DNA of 64,000 nt from JBOEGW01 sp050633625 (GTDB lineage: Bacteria > Pseudomonadota > Alphaproteobacteria > Rhodobacterales > Rhodobacteraceae). Below, piece after piece: positions 26,086 through 34,813 of this stretch. Every line of letters begins with the position of its first letter. Position 1 is the first letter of the stretch. Position numbers and translations under genes: made by a program. Below the pieces are notes generated by a model, which was not told the origin of the DNA, ran no database searches, and saw only the letters and a program-made list of their open reading frames with translations. Where the stretch lies: contig JBOEGW010000011.1 in the NCBI GenBank assembly GCA_050633625.1, positions 310,001 to 374,000 of the forward strand, written 5' to 3'.

Positions 26086-26107
26086 AGGTTTATGACATCA
26101 TAAACCT
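26086..26107. promoter_or_regulatory. Perfect 22-bp palindrome, candidate operator of the arsenate operon
   Basis: The arms AGGTTTATGA (26086-26095) and TCATAAACCT (26098-26107) are exact complements around CA. It overlaps the cysG stop codon and lies 46 bp before the GAPDH start. Low GC and lack of a T-tract argue for a protein-binding site rather than a terminator. Confidence 0.5.
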
Positions 26108-27531
26108 TTGTGCGCCTTCAATGACAAATCGTGAGTATTTCCTTCCAACGGGGAAGTGGTCGAGAGCTGGCCGTGCAAGGTGACCACCGACCCGATAACA
26201 ATCAAAGCCGGACCTCTGAACGCCTGATCACGGACTTTGGCTTCTATTGTGCCAAGCGTTCCGGTCACGACGCGCTGCGTGGTGCGCGTGCCGTTATCAA
26301 TGACCGCAACGGGCATTGCGGCGTCTACACCTTGGTCTATCGCTGCGCGCGCAACATCGCCAAGTGCGTTCAACCCCATATAAACAACAACGGTTTGGCC
26401 CTGCCGCGCGTGCCGCTTCCAGTCGTGGGCCAAAACGCCATGCGCGCCATGCGCCGTGATAAACACACAACTTTGCGCGTGATCACGGTGCGTGAGCGGA
26501 ATTCCTGCCGCCGCACCACAGCCGGACGCCGCCGTAATTCCCGGTACAACCTGAACCGGAATTCCTGCCGCCGCCACCACTTCAAGCTCCTCACCACCAC
26601 GTCCAAATATGAACGGATCACCCCCCTTAAGGCGCAAAACCCGTTGCCCGGCTTTTGCGCGCTCCACCATCAAGGCAGATATCTCGTCTTGTGCCATTGT
26701 GTGATTGTTTGGTGATTTTCCGACATTGATCCGTTCGGCGTCTCGCCGCATCAAATCCAGAATATCTTCCCCGACGAGGCGATCATAAAGCACAACATCG
26801 GCGTGCTGCATCATGCGCAGCGCCTTGAAGGTCAAAAGATCAGGGTCGCCAGGCCCGGCCCCCACAAGCCAGACCTCACCGCGCATGAGATCGGTAGTGG
26901 CACCGCGCTTCAACATCTCCTCGATTCGCTCAAAGGCAAGCGGCTCATCCCCGGCCAGAAAGGCATCCCCGACTGGGCCTTCGATCATGTTTTCCCAAAA
27001 GCGCCGCCGATCTTTGCCAGAGGGAATCGCCGTGAAAATTCTCTCGCGAAAATCTGCAAGGAAGGTGGCAAGACGCCCGTAAGCGGCCGGAAGCATGGCC
27101 TCAAGTCGTGCACGCAAAATGCGGGCGATGACGGGCGCCGCTCCGCCGGTCGAAATCGCGATTGTAATCGGATCACGCTCCACAACCGAGGGCGTGATGA
27201 AGTCGCAGTACTTTTTCTCGTCGGCCACATTGATGAGGGCATTTGCCCCGCGCGCCGCCTGATACAAGAGCGTGTCGCGTGCCTCATCTTCAGAGGCACC
27301 ATAGGCCACGACACAGCCTTCAAAATCCGCTGTCTGCGGCACACGCGCAAAATGCGTGACGCCCTCACGGGCCAAGAGCGCACTGACCTCTTCGCCGGGG
27401 AGCGGGTCATAGACCTCAACCAAAGCGCCTGCATTTGCGGCGCGCTCAATCCGGCGCGCGGCAACGGTTCCGCCTCCGTCAACGATGATCTTTTTGCCCG
27501 AAACTTCGAGGAATATCGGCAGGTAATCCAT
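26098..27531 (-). CDS. cysG: CysG, trifunctional sirohaem synthase
   Basis: A 477-residue fusion. The N-terminal precorrin-2 dehydrogenase/ferrochelatase domain has IIVDGGGTVAARRIERAANA and TISTGGAAPVIARILRARLE. From about residue 215 the SUMT methyltransferase domain follows with VWLVGAGPGDPDLLTFKALR, LRLKGGDPFIFGRGGEE and GIPVQVVPGITAASGCGAAA. It converts uroporphyrinogen III to sirohaem for sulfite or nitrite reductase. I start at the ATG at 27531 after GAAAGGG. It diverges from the TrpD2-like gene. Confidence 0.95.
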   Translation of the reverse strand: MDYLPIFLEVSGKKIIVDGGGTVAARRIERAANAGALVEVYDPLPGEEVSALLAREGVTHFARVPQTADFEGCVVAYGASEDEARDTLLYQAARGANALINVADEKKYCDFITPSVVERDPITIAISTGGAAPVIARILRARLEAMLPAAYGRLATFLADFRERIFTAIPSGKDRRRFWENMIEGPVGDAFLAGDEPLAFERIEEMLKRGATTDLMRGEVWLVGAGPGDPDLLTFKALRMMQHADVVLYDRLVGEDILDLMRRDAERINVGKSPNNHTMAQDEISALMVERAKAGQRVLRLKGGDPFIFGRGGEELEVVAAAGIPVQVVPGITAASGCGAAAGIPLTHRDHAQSCVFITAHGAHGVLAHDWKRHARQGQTVVVYMGLNALGDVARAAIDQGVDAAMPVAVIDNGTRTTQRVVTGTLGTIEAKVRDQAFRGPALIVIGSVVTLHGQLSTTSPLEGNTHDLSLKAHKGL

Positions 27532-27644
27532 GGTCGCGCCCTTTCGTTGTTTTGTCGATACGCCCAAAAAGGGCTGATTTCCAGGGGCACTTGCGCCCGC
27601 CGCGCGCGGGTGCGAACACTAAAGCGAACCACAGGACAAATCGC

Positions 27645-28652
27645 ATGACCGCCCCACATCCCTTTTCCCGCTTCGTCGCCATTTTGGGACGCGGCAAAAC
27701 CAAACAACGCCACCTCACACTTGAAGAGAGCCGTGAGGCGATGGCGATGATTTTGCGTGGCGATGCCTTGCCAGAACAGATCGGGGCGTTCTTGATGCTG
27801 TTGCGCCTCAAAGAAGAAGCGCCTGAGGAAATCGCAGGGTTTGCGCTGGGCACCCAAGACACCTGGGCACGGCCAAAGGGAATGATCCGAGCGGAGCTGG
27901 ATTGGTCGTCATATGCGGGCAAACGCGTTCAGCTTCCTTGGTACATTCTGTCCATTATGGCGCTCGTCAACGCCGGGATTCGCGTGTCGATGCACGGCAC
28001 CGAAGGTCACACGCCGGGACGCATTTACACCCAGCCCACTCTAAAGGCGCTGGGCATCGCCTCGGCTTCGAGTTTTGAAGAAGGCGCGGGCCAACTTGAA
28101 GAACATGGTTTTGCCTTCCTGCCGCTCGAAGTCATGTCGCCTAAGTTGCAAGACCTCATCAATCTGCGCCCGGTTTTTGGCCTGCGCTCCCCTGTCCATA
28201 GCTTCACGAGAATGCTCAACCCTTATGAGGCGCCCACAGTCATGCAGGGGATTTTTCACCGTGGATTTATGGATATTCACGCGGGCGCGGCGCGACTTTT
28301 GAACATAGAGCATTGTGCGGTGTTTCGTGGGGATGGAGGCGAAATCGAACGTCGCCCGAACAAGCCGACCCAAGTCTGGACAACGCAAGGCAGCGCCGAG
28401 CCAGAGGTCGAAACCTGGCAGCAAGTTCTGGATGAAGGCCACGCGCCGCCCGACCCCGAGATGCACATCGAACGGCTTATGGACGTATGGCAAGGGGACA
28501 AAAGCGATCTCTACGCCTTGAACGCGGTGGTCGGAACCATGGCGATTGCGCTCAAGACAATGGGGCGCGCGCCGACCATGAGTGCCGCGGAAACACTCGC
28601 CACCGAAATTTGGGATGCGCGCCATAAACCACACTTGCCTGTGGGGCGTTGA
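27645..28652 (+). CDS. TrpD2/YbiB-like protein (anthranilate-phosphoribosyltransferase fold)
   Basis: A 335-residue protein of the nucleoside-phosphorylase-like GT3 fold: an N-terminal helical domain (LTLEESREAMAMILRGDALP, IGAFLMLLRLKEEAPEEIAG) followed by the alpha/beta domain (SMHGTEGHTPGRIYTQ). It lacks the typical TrpD catalytic wording. YbiB relatives bind nucleic acid rather than make tryptophan, but their role is poorly defined. I start at the ATG at 27645 after AGGA rather than the upstream 27552. It diverges from cysG with 113 bp between them. Confidence 0.8.
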   Translation: MTAPHPFSRFVAILGRGKTKQRHLTLEESREAMAMILRGDALPEQIGAFLMLLRLKEEAPEEIAGFALGTQDTWARPKGMIRAELDWSSYAGKRVQLPWYILSIMALVNAGIRVSMHGTEGHTPGRIYTQPTLKALGIASASSFEEGAGQLEEHGFAFLPLEVMSPKLQDLINLRPVFGLRSPVHSFTRMLNPYEAPTVMQGIFHRGFMDIHAGAARLLNIEHCAVFRGDGGEIERRPNKPTQVWTTQGSAEPEVETWQQVLDEGHAPPDPEMHIERLMDVWQGDKSDLYALNAVVGTMAIALKTMGRAPTMSAAETLATEIWDARHKPHLPVGR

Positions 28653-28699
28653 ACCACACAGCGAAGCCGACTATCACCATGCCAGCATAGGAGGCAATC

Positions 28700-29311
28700 A
28701 TGGCAAATCATCTCTATAAAGGCGATCTCCCCGATGGGCTTGATCTTGGGTCGGTCGTGGCGATTGATTGCGAAACGATGGGATTGAACCCGCACCGCGA
28801 TCGCCTCTGCCTTGTGCAAATGTCGGGCGGTGATGGGAATGTGCATCTTGTTCAGGTTGAGCTTGGCCAAACCGAAGCACCAAACCTTTCCAAGATGTTG
28901 ACTGACCCCAATGTGCTGAAGTTGTTTCATTTTGGTCGATTCGATATTGCCGCGCTGCTAAACGCTTTTGGCGTTGTGACAGCGCCGGTTTATTGTACGA
29001 AAATCGCCTCCAAAATGGTGCGAACCTATACGGATCGCCATGGCTTGAAGGTGCTTTTGCAAGAGCTGTTGGGAATCGATATTTCCAAACATCAGCAACA
29101 ATCTGACTGGGGCGCGCCGAATTTGAGCGACGCGCAGCTGGATTATGCGGCCTCTGACGTCCTTTATTTGCATAAACTAAAAGACAAATTGGACTCATCA
29201 CTGGCCCGCGAAAACCGGACCGAATTGGCACAATCTTGCTTTGATTTCTTGCCCACGCGGGCAAAACTTGACCTTGAAGGGTGGCCAGAGATCGACATTT
29301 TCTCGCACTAG
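28700..29311 (+). CDS. Short RNase D-type 3'-5' exonuclease
   Basis: A 203-residue DEDDy exonuclease domain without the HRDC domains of full-length RNase D. Motifs are VAIDCETMGLNPHRDRLCLV (Exo I), LFHFGRFDIAALLNAF (Exo II) and LDYAASDVLYLHKL (Exo III with tyrosine). It should trim stable RNA 3' ends; single-domain forms of this kind are common in alphaproteobacteria. A strong TAGGAGG precedes the ATG. Confidence 0.9.
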   Translation: MANHLYKGDLPDGLDLGSVVAIDCETMGLNPHRDRLCLVQMSGGDGNVHLVQVELGQTEAPNLSKMLTDPNVLKLFHFGRFDIAALLNAFGVVTAPVYCTKIASKMVRTYTDRHGLKVLLQELLGIDISKHQQQSDWGAPNLSDAQLDYAASDVLYLHKLKDKLDSSLARENRTELAQSCFDFLPTRAKLDLEGWPEIDIFSH

Positions 29312-29339
29312 GCGCGACAATCCATTTCCGCACGAACCA

Positions 29340-29368
29340 TTGACAATTCGTCGTTTCAGTCGTGAAAT
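29340..29368 (+). promoter_or_regulatory. Candidate promoter for hpf-ptsN
   Basis: TTGACA (29340-29345), a 17-bp spacer and TGAAAT (29363-29368). The resulting leader of about 175 nt before hpf contains a small hairpin with TTTT (29407-29424). I see no other feature in this 238-bp gap. Confidence 0.4.
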
Positions 29369-29549
29369 CATCTAGATGCATGAACACACAACTTTCCGTT
29401 CGTGCCAGGCCCTTGCGGGCTTTTGCACAGTCGACGCCCGGACCATTTGGGCGCTCGGACGTGCACATTCCTACGTTTCCACGCCTGATACCGCGCGCGC
29501 CCATTGGCGTGTCGATAGGTCAGGTCATTCCCCAAAGTAAGGAGAAATT

Positions 29550-30125
29550 ATGCAGTACCAGATCAGTGGCAAACAGATCGACATTGGTGAAGCGCTCCAG
29601 ACACATGTGAAGGCCGAATTGGATTCGGTCGTCCAGAAATATGCCGAGCGCCCCACAGACGCGCAGGTGATATTTTCCAAGGATGCGCATGAATTTGTTT
29701 GCGAGGCGATCGTTCACCTTTCGACCGGCCTCACAGCACAAGCAAGGGCCCATGCCACTGAAATCTATGCAGCTTTTGATTCCTGCGCAGATAAAATGGA
29801 GAAACAGCTGCGCCGATACAAGCGCCGGTTGAAAGATCACCACAAAGACCGCGCCAACCCGGTTGAAGTTTTCGGCGCGGCCTCGTATATCCTCGCTTCA
29901 GAAGATGGGGCGGAAGAGTCCGAACCAGAAAGCATTGATCCAATGATCATTGCGGAAATGGAGACACGAGTACCGGCTCTTTCGGTGGGCGAAGCAGTGA
30001 TGCAAATGGAATTGGCACATGCGCCGGTTCTCGTCTTCCGAAATGAGAAATCAAACGGGGTCAATGTCGTTTATCGACGCGACGATGGGAACATCGGCTG
30101 GATTGACCCGGGAGCCTCGGCCTAA
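29550..30125 (+). CDS. hpf: Long-form ribosome hibernation promoting factor
   Basis: A 191-residue protein. The N-terminal S30AE domain (MQYQISGKQIDIGEALQTHV to about residue 105) blocks the decoding region of idle ribosomes. After an acidic linker, the C-terminal dimerisation domain (ALSVGEAVMQMELAHAPVLV, VVYRRDDGNIGWIDP) joins two 70S particles into 100S. AAGGAG precedes the start. ptsN follows 39 bp downstream, an order that is common near rpoN, but rpoN itself is not here. Confidence 0.94.
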   Translation: MQYQISGKQIDIGEALQTHVKAELDSVVQKYAERPTDAQVIFSKDAHEFVCEAIVHLSTGLTAQARAHATEIYAAFDSCADKMEKQLRRYKRRLKDHHKDRANPVEVFGAASYILASEDGAEESEPESIDPMIIAEMETRVPALSVGEAVMQMELAHAPVLVFRNEKSNGVNVVYRRDDGNIGWIDPGASA

Positions 30126-30164
30126 GGGACGCTCATGTGAGCAGGCCGGAAAAGAGTAGGGACA

Positions 30165-30629
30165 ATGGAAGTATCCGATATCCTCCGGCCTGCCGCTGTT
30201 AAAGTGGTTGGTAGCGTTTCGAGTAAGAAACGGCTGTTTCAAGATCTCAGCGAGCTTGTCGCTGGTGTCTACGGGCTTGATAGCGCGCAAGCCTTTGCTG
30301 CGCTGCAAGAGCGCGAAAACCTTGGCCCGACCGGCGTGGGACACGGCATTGCTTTGCCGCATGCGCGCATAGAAGGGCTTGATCGCGTTGTTGGGGCCTT
30401 TGTGCGTTTTGAGCGACCTGTGGACTTTGACTCGGTTGATCGTCAGCCAGTAGATTTGGTGTTTTCGCTGTTTGCGCCGCAAGGTTCAGGCGTCGAGCAC
30501 CTCAAAGCACTTGCTCTTGTGTCGCGCACCATGCGCAACGCGAGCATTGCCGCAAAATTGCGCGCAAATGACGATGCGGACACACTTCATACAATCCTGA
30601 CGGAAACGCAGGGCAGCCGCGCCGCTTAG
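30165..30629 (+). CDS. ptsN: PtsN, nitrogen-PTS EIIA protein
   Basis: A 154-residue EIIA-Ntr. The phospho-accepting histidine lies in GIALPHARIEGLDR, preceded by RENLGPTGVGHG. It receives phosphate from NPr and modulates potassium, nitrogen and stress functions. AGGGACA precedes the ATG. It is co-directional with hpf, and its 3' end overlaps the convergent sulfotransferase gene by four bases. Confidence 0.94.
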   Translation: MEVSDILRPAAVKVVGSVSSKKRLFQDLSELVAGVYGLDSAQAFAALQERENLGPTGVGHGIALPHARIEGLDRVVGAFVRFERPVDFDSVDRQPVDLVFSLFAPQGSGVEHLKALALVSRTMRNASIAAKLRANDDADTLHTILTETQGSRAA

Positions 30630-32059
30630 GGCTTTTTCCAATCGTCAAACCCAAACAGCATGTAATCCCGCTGATAGGCGTTTCGAACGGCCTTCTCGAT
30701 CTCATCGTCGTGAATGTCGCCTAATTGATAGGGCGTATCGACCTCGATGTCTGGGAGTTCCGGTGGCTCAAGGCCAATATCCATCGACACTTGAGCGATT
30801 CCGGTCGCCAAACTGTCTTCGCGGATGATGTGATCTGGCGAAACAAACCCGGAAAACCCACCAAGCATATGGCCTTGCGACGCGATCACCGGATGCACCG
30901 GATGCGATGTTTGCCCGTTCAAGTTTCCGGCAACGAATTTCAAAAATGCCAAAAATGCATGGCGATGGCGCACACTGTCATAATCGCCTTCAATCGGTGT
31001 GTCCCAGGGAATGTCGAGATCGTAATTCTTGATCAAAGTGCGCCGCAACTCCCACATTGTATAGGGCGTCTCATTCAGCACGTATTTGCTGAAAACAGAA
31101 TGCGCACGGGCCGCAGGATGGCGCAGAACCGTAAAGCTGCGATGCCCCGGATTGCTCCGTTTCCATTTGCGCAAATCTTTCTGCGTGAAGCCGGAGATCA
31201 GCCGATCAAGCGCCACATCATCGACAGCGGCCATCCATGCGCGGATTTCCTCATCTGGTGCGCCGGGGATTGGCAGAAACAACAGTGGTGCTTTAGCCGC
31301 CATAACATAGGTCGGTATCATCGCCGCCCGTTTTGGCTCAAAATTCGGCAAAGTGCCAAGGTCGTAACGATCAATTTCGTTGACGGTCTGCTCCAACAAT
31401 TCGAAGTTGCGCACCTTCTCGGAAATTTCCTCCGGATTTTGCTTTTTGAATTTCCCTGAGAGCGCATCAAGGGTCTGATCAACACCGAGATATTTGGCCA
31501 AGCCATTCACGACCTTAACGTCCTGAATGTCTTCGTAATCTATGTAAAATGCTGTCTGGCCAGAGCTTTGCAAACGTCGGGCGATGTTGAGTTGCCGTTC
31601 CTTCACTGAGAAATAGAAGTGTTTGAAGTCCTTAGGGTCGAACTTCACGCGCCATTTCTTAGCGTCCTTCAGGTCGTTCAGCTGCCACTGCTTTGTGGAC
31701 CAGGCAATCCGCTGGCTCACCCAGCTTTCAACCATGTTGCGAGTGAGCACGATTTTCGCGCAGGTCGGATCGGAAAGTGCGGCCTCGAACACCCGCGGAT
31801 CATGGTCGTGAAACAATCGAAATCCGGGGATGCCCTCGGTGTTTTCTTTCATTTTCTCGACAAGCCTCATCGGGTGCGCATCCCGATCAGCCATGGTCAT
31901 GCCGAACAACTCTTTTCGCTCAGGATCAACCAAGAGATACGGGTTAAACGCCTCTCCATAACAGGTGATGCCGTCAAATTCATTGAGGTTGGATTCAAGG
32001 AAATTTGACCCGGTTCGCATCTCAGCCAGAATGACGAAGCTTTCGAATTTTGTGGTCAT
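30626..32059 (-). CDS. Sulfotransferase with a second, degenerate sulfotransferase-like half
   Basis: A 477-residue protein. The N-terminal half resembles Stf0/NodH sulfotransferases, with the PAPS 5'-phosphosulfate loop MRTGSNFLESNL (from residue 14) and the 3'-phosphate motif VLTRNMVESWVS (104-115). The C-terminal half has the 3'-phosphate signature VLRHPAARAHSVF (311-323) of glycan sulfotransferases, but its matching 5' loop reads FLPIPGAPDEEIRAWM, without the usual Lys and Thr/Ser. It would transfer sulfate from PAPS to a glycan. It ends a minus-strand run of glycosyltransferases that begins with cysQ. Confidence 0.8.
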   Translation of the reverse strand: MTTKFESFVILAEMRTGSNFLESNLNEFDGITCYGEAFNPYLLVDPERKELFGMTMADRDAHPMRLVEKMKENTEGIPGFRLFHDHDPRVFEAALSDPTCAKIVLTRNMVESWVSQRIAWSTKQWQLNDLKDAKKWRVKFDPKDFKHFYFSVKERQLNIARRLQSSGQTAFYIDYEDIQDVKVVNGLAKYLGVDQTLDALSGKFKKQNPEEISEKVRNFELLEQTVNEIDRYDLGTLPNFEPKRAAMIPTYVMAAKAPLLFLPIPGAPDEEIRAWMAAVDDVALDRLISGFTQKDLRKWKRSNPGHRSFTVLRHPAARAHSVFSKYVLNETPYTMWELRRTLIKNYDLDIPWDTPIEGDYDSVRHRHAFLAFLKFVAGNLNGQTSHPVHPVIASQGHMLGGFSGFVSPDHIIREDSLATGIAQVSMDIGLEPPELPDIEVDTPYQLGDIHDDEIEKAVRNAYQRDYMLFGFDDWKKP

Positions 32060-32066
32060 GATAATC

Positions 32067-33767
32067 CTACTTTACCAGATACGGCTTGCGGGGTTTCTGT
32101 TCGCGCGGATGAAGCCCGTTCCCCATCGGAAAATCACCCATGAGGTGAGGTTGCATGCCTTGGTTCTTGAGGTTTTGCAGAAATTGTCCAAACCCGTCTA
32201 ATGACACCATTCGCGGCGCTTCGGTCAAACGATGCGCCCCACGCGCCCCGATTTCATCAATGATGGTTTGTAAGGGTGCCATCGGGTTCTCGATAAAGTC
32301 CGCAAGTGTCCAAATCCGAACCCGCGCCTTGGTGTAAGACGAGCGCAAAATCTCAAGATGTTTCGCTTCGCGCTGCTGCAGGAGCGCGGCTTCCCGGCGG
32401 ATGTCTGAAAAATTCGCATTCGAGTAAAACAATGGCACCGCCCAAGCGCCCGAAATCACCGAAATCTGCGCGTTGGCATCCTTGGCGAGCACCCAGCTTA
32501 TGTCTTGGTTGTCGCGCGGGCCGTACATCAAACACTGGCGTTCGCCGCGTGTGTTCCAAATCAAGTTTGTCAGGAAGGCGCGGGGGTTGTAATCGCGCAG
32601 CATTGCGCTGTCGATCATGGCCCCCGCAAACACGGTTTGCCGATCCGCAAATTCGGCGCGCTCCGGTGCGAACAAATGCCCATGAACCCGCGTACCAGTG
32701 ACCCGGGTTAACCAATCCTCAAAATCATCGAACAGCTCCGAGAACCCCTCGAACACAGAATATTGGGAGGACGTCAGGCCATTTTCCCAATCGGAATTCG
32801 GAAACCGCGACTGCATATAAAGCCCCGCGCGCCCTTTTGTGCGCCGCTCAACCGCCTTGGAGAAAATACGATCAATCTTACCGGGGTTCGGCTCGGCGCC
32901 GGTGAAAATCGCGGCGTCCTTGGACAAGAACCCATTGTAGAGCTTATCGGCGTGGGGCCAAATTTTGCGTGCCACAAAGCAATCAGATCGGCGCAAAAGC
33001 TGCATATGATCATTGTAGAAAATATGCGGCTTGCCCTGAAAGTCGAACTTGGAAAGCGTGAGGGAACGACTTTCGATATTGGTGGAATAGAGGCGGACGA
33101 GGGTCTGATAATAGCTTTCGTCCGGGATCCAGACCTTCTTGAAGTAGCGATCATAAGCATCGCGATCTGGGTCTTCCAAAATGGCCGTCAGCGTTTGCCG
33201 CGTCAGGCACCACCACTGGCTCCCCAAATGCGGCGTTATGCCTTCGGGGATTTTGCGTTTAAAGCCGATGCGCCGCTGAAACTTGACGTAAAAGTCAAAG
33301 GCGCGTCGGTGCAATTTCCACGAGAAGGGGAACCGCAGGGTAAAGCGTTCGATATCAAGCCCCCCAACGGTCCATGGGACATCCTCGGTTGTGACGCTTT
33401 CAATGAAGTTGGTCAGCGGGCGCTCTTTGAGGTAGTCGAGCAATTCCTGCACCGGGCGCAACGGCAGGCAGGAGCCAGACGCCAAATAGATGTGGCGAAC
33501 ATCTGGGAATTCTTCCAGCACCATTTCCGCCGCGGACTGGCTGGCCTCCACCAACGACCAAGTGCCCCATTCACAACTGTGCCGCTTGCAAAATCGCACG
33601 TTGGAAAGGTCCGCTAGGTTCGCCGTAAACTCACCAAAGGCGCGCCGCGAAACCTTCTTGTCGACATGGATCACAACCGGACAGTCATGTTCGGCCCAAT
33701 GACGGGCGACCTGTTCAGCCCGGTCCAACGCCGTATGAACCAACATGGCAAACCCGACAGTGCTCAT
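32067..33767 (-). CDS. GT14 (Core-2/I-branching-like) glycosyltransferase with DUF5928 C-terminus
   Basis: A 566-residue protein. The first 280 or so residues are a GT14 beta-glycosyltransferase of the beta-1,6-GlcNAc or xylosyltransferase type: VVIHVDKKVSRRAF, HIYLASGSCLPLRPVQELLD and GSQWWCLTRQTLTAIL with IPDESYYQTL. The rest matches what I recall as DUF5928, a Rhodobacterales-specific extension of unknown function. It is sandwiched between a GT2 gene (4-bp overlap) and the sulfotransferase (7 bp gap), so the three are co-translated. Acceptor sugar unknown. Confidence 0.82.
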   Translation of the reverse strand: MSTVGFAMLVHTALDRAEQVARHWAEHDCPVVIHVDKKVSRRAFGEFTANLADLSNVRFCKRHSCEWGTWSLVEASQSAAEMVLEEFPDVRHIYLASGSCLPLRPVQELLDYLKERPLTNFIESVTTEDVPWTVGGLDIERFTLRFPFSWKLHRRAFDFYVKFQRRIGFKRKIPEGITPHLGSQWWCLTRQTLTAILEDPDRDAYDRYFKKVWIPDESYYQTLVRLYSTNIESRSLTLSKFDFQGKPHIFYNDHMQLLRRSDCFVARKIWPHADKLYNGFLSKDAAIFTGAEPNPGKIDRIFSKAVERRTKGRAGLYMQSRFPNSDWENGLTSSQYSVFEGFSELFDDFEDWLTRVTGTRVHGHLFAPERAEFADRQTVFAGAMIDSAMLRDYNPRAFLTNLIWNTRGERQCLMYGPRDNQDISWVLAKDANAQISVISGAWAVPLFYSNANFSDIRREAALLQQREAKHLEILRSSYTKARVRIWTLADFIENPMAPLQTIIDEIGARGAHRLTEAPRMVSLDGFGQFLQNLKNQGMQPHLMGDFPMGNGLHPREQKPRKPYLVK

Positions 33768-34774
33768 GCCCAGTTTCCTTTAGACATCAGGCCCAAAATT
33801 TCGAGCTGACGCCAATTGATGTATTTCTCGCTCCATTTACACCAGAGGTCCGGGTTATCTTGTAAATGCGCATGATAGGCTTTGTATTCGTGGCTTGCCG
33901 CGTAGTGTTGGTTGCGCTCCAATTCTTCGGCGGCCTTTTCGGTAAAGGTGTCGAGGAATTTGGCGTGGAGCAAACATCCAGATGCTTTTTCGCCTCCCCA
34001 CTCGTCGTAGATCAAGTTCAAGCCGCGTGGCAGGAGCGTGTGCGTTGAGCTGACGTAGGTATAGTTGCGGTTCCATTTCACCAGCGGAATTTTGTTGAGC
34101 GCAGGGGCGCGTTCTGGATTATCGGGGAAAAACGCCCGCGCCCTCGGCCCGCCTTGAATCCAAAGATTTCCGAACACCTTGTTTTTCTCGATCACGTAAT
34201 TGCCTGAATCGAACCAATTGGCGATTTCAAACGGATCCTGCCCCGCACTGTAGGGCTGCGCGTCGATTGGGCCTTTTGGATACATGTCCAACAACATGGA
34301 CCCAAAACTCTTGATCGAGGAAGCATCCAACCAATCGGTAAGCGCACGCAGACTCCGGGTGTCGCAAAACGGATAGACCAAGAATTCATCGGGATCGACT
34401 GTCAAACACCAATGCCCGTGACCGTAACGGCGCATGAGCCAATTCAGCCAGTCCATTCCAAAACGAGAGCGTTTGTAGCTGCCATTGGTCCGCCAAAGCG
34501 ACACATCCTCTTGCTCGCGAAGGTATTGCCGGGAGCCATCATCCGAGTCGTTGTCCACAAAAATGAAGTGATTGACCCCAAGGTTGCGATAGTAGCGCAG
34601 AAAAAACGGCAAACGGACTTTTTCGTTCCGCAAAGTGCAGAAAACGATGATGTCGCTGGGCTTGATTGTTTCTGTTTTGTTAACAACTGGGCGCAATTCA
34701 CGCCGTTTGCGCAGCGCACGAATACGCCACCGCTTGCGCAGCCACCTCAGCCGATATGTGCGTGCGATGCCCAA
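33764..34774 (-). CDS. Family 2-like glycosyltransferase
   Basis: A 336-residue protein with a basic N-terminus and a GT-A fold. It has IIVFCTLRNEKVRLPFFLRY, the nucleotide-sugar motif FVDNDSDDGSRQYL and the metal-binding WCLTVDPDEFLVYPF, a pattern of the Glyco_tranf_2_4/GT92-like group. Donor and acceptor cannot be read from sequence. It overlaps the GT14 gene by four bases. Confidence 0.82.
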   Translation of the reverse strand: MGIARTYRLRWLRKRWRIRALRKRRELRPVVNKTETIKPSDIIVFCTLRNEKVRLPFFLRYYRNLGVNHFIFVDNDSDDGSRQYLREQEDVSLWRTNGSYKRSRFGMDWLNWLMRRYGHGHWCLTVDPDEFLVYPFCDTRSLRALTDWLDASSIKSFGSMLLDMYPKGPIDAQPYSAGQDPFEIANWFDSGNYVIEKNKVFGNLWIQGGPRARAFFPDNPERAPALNKIPLVKWNRNYTYVSSTHTLLPRGLNLIYDEWGGEKASGCLLHAKFLDTFTEKAAEELERNQHYAASHEYKAYHAHLQDNPDLWCKWSEKYINWRQLEILGLMSKGNWA

Positions 34775-34813
34775 AGCCGCCCCTTCTTAACGCAACGAGA
34801 GTGCTTCGACTTA

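Noticed and set aside
26490..26580. Direct repeat of GGAATTCCTGCCGCCGC
   Set aside because: It lies inside cysG and encodes the two conserved AAAGIP segments of the SUMT domain, so the similarity follows from protein sequence.
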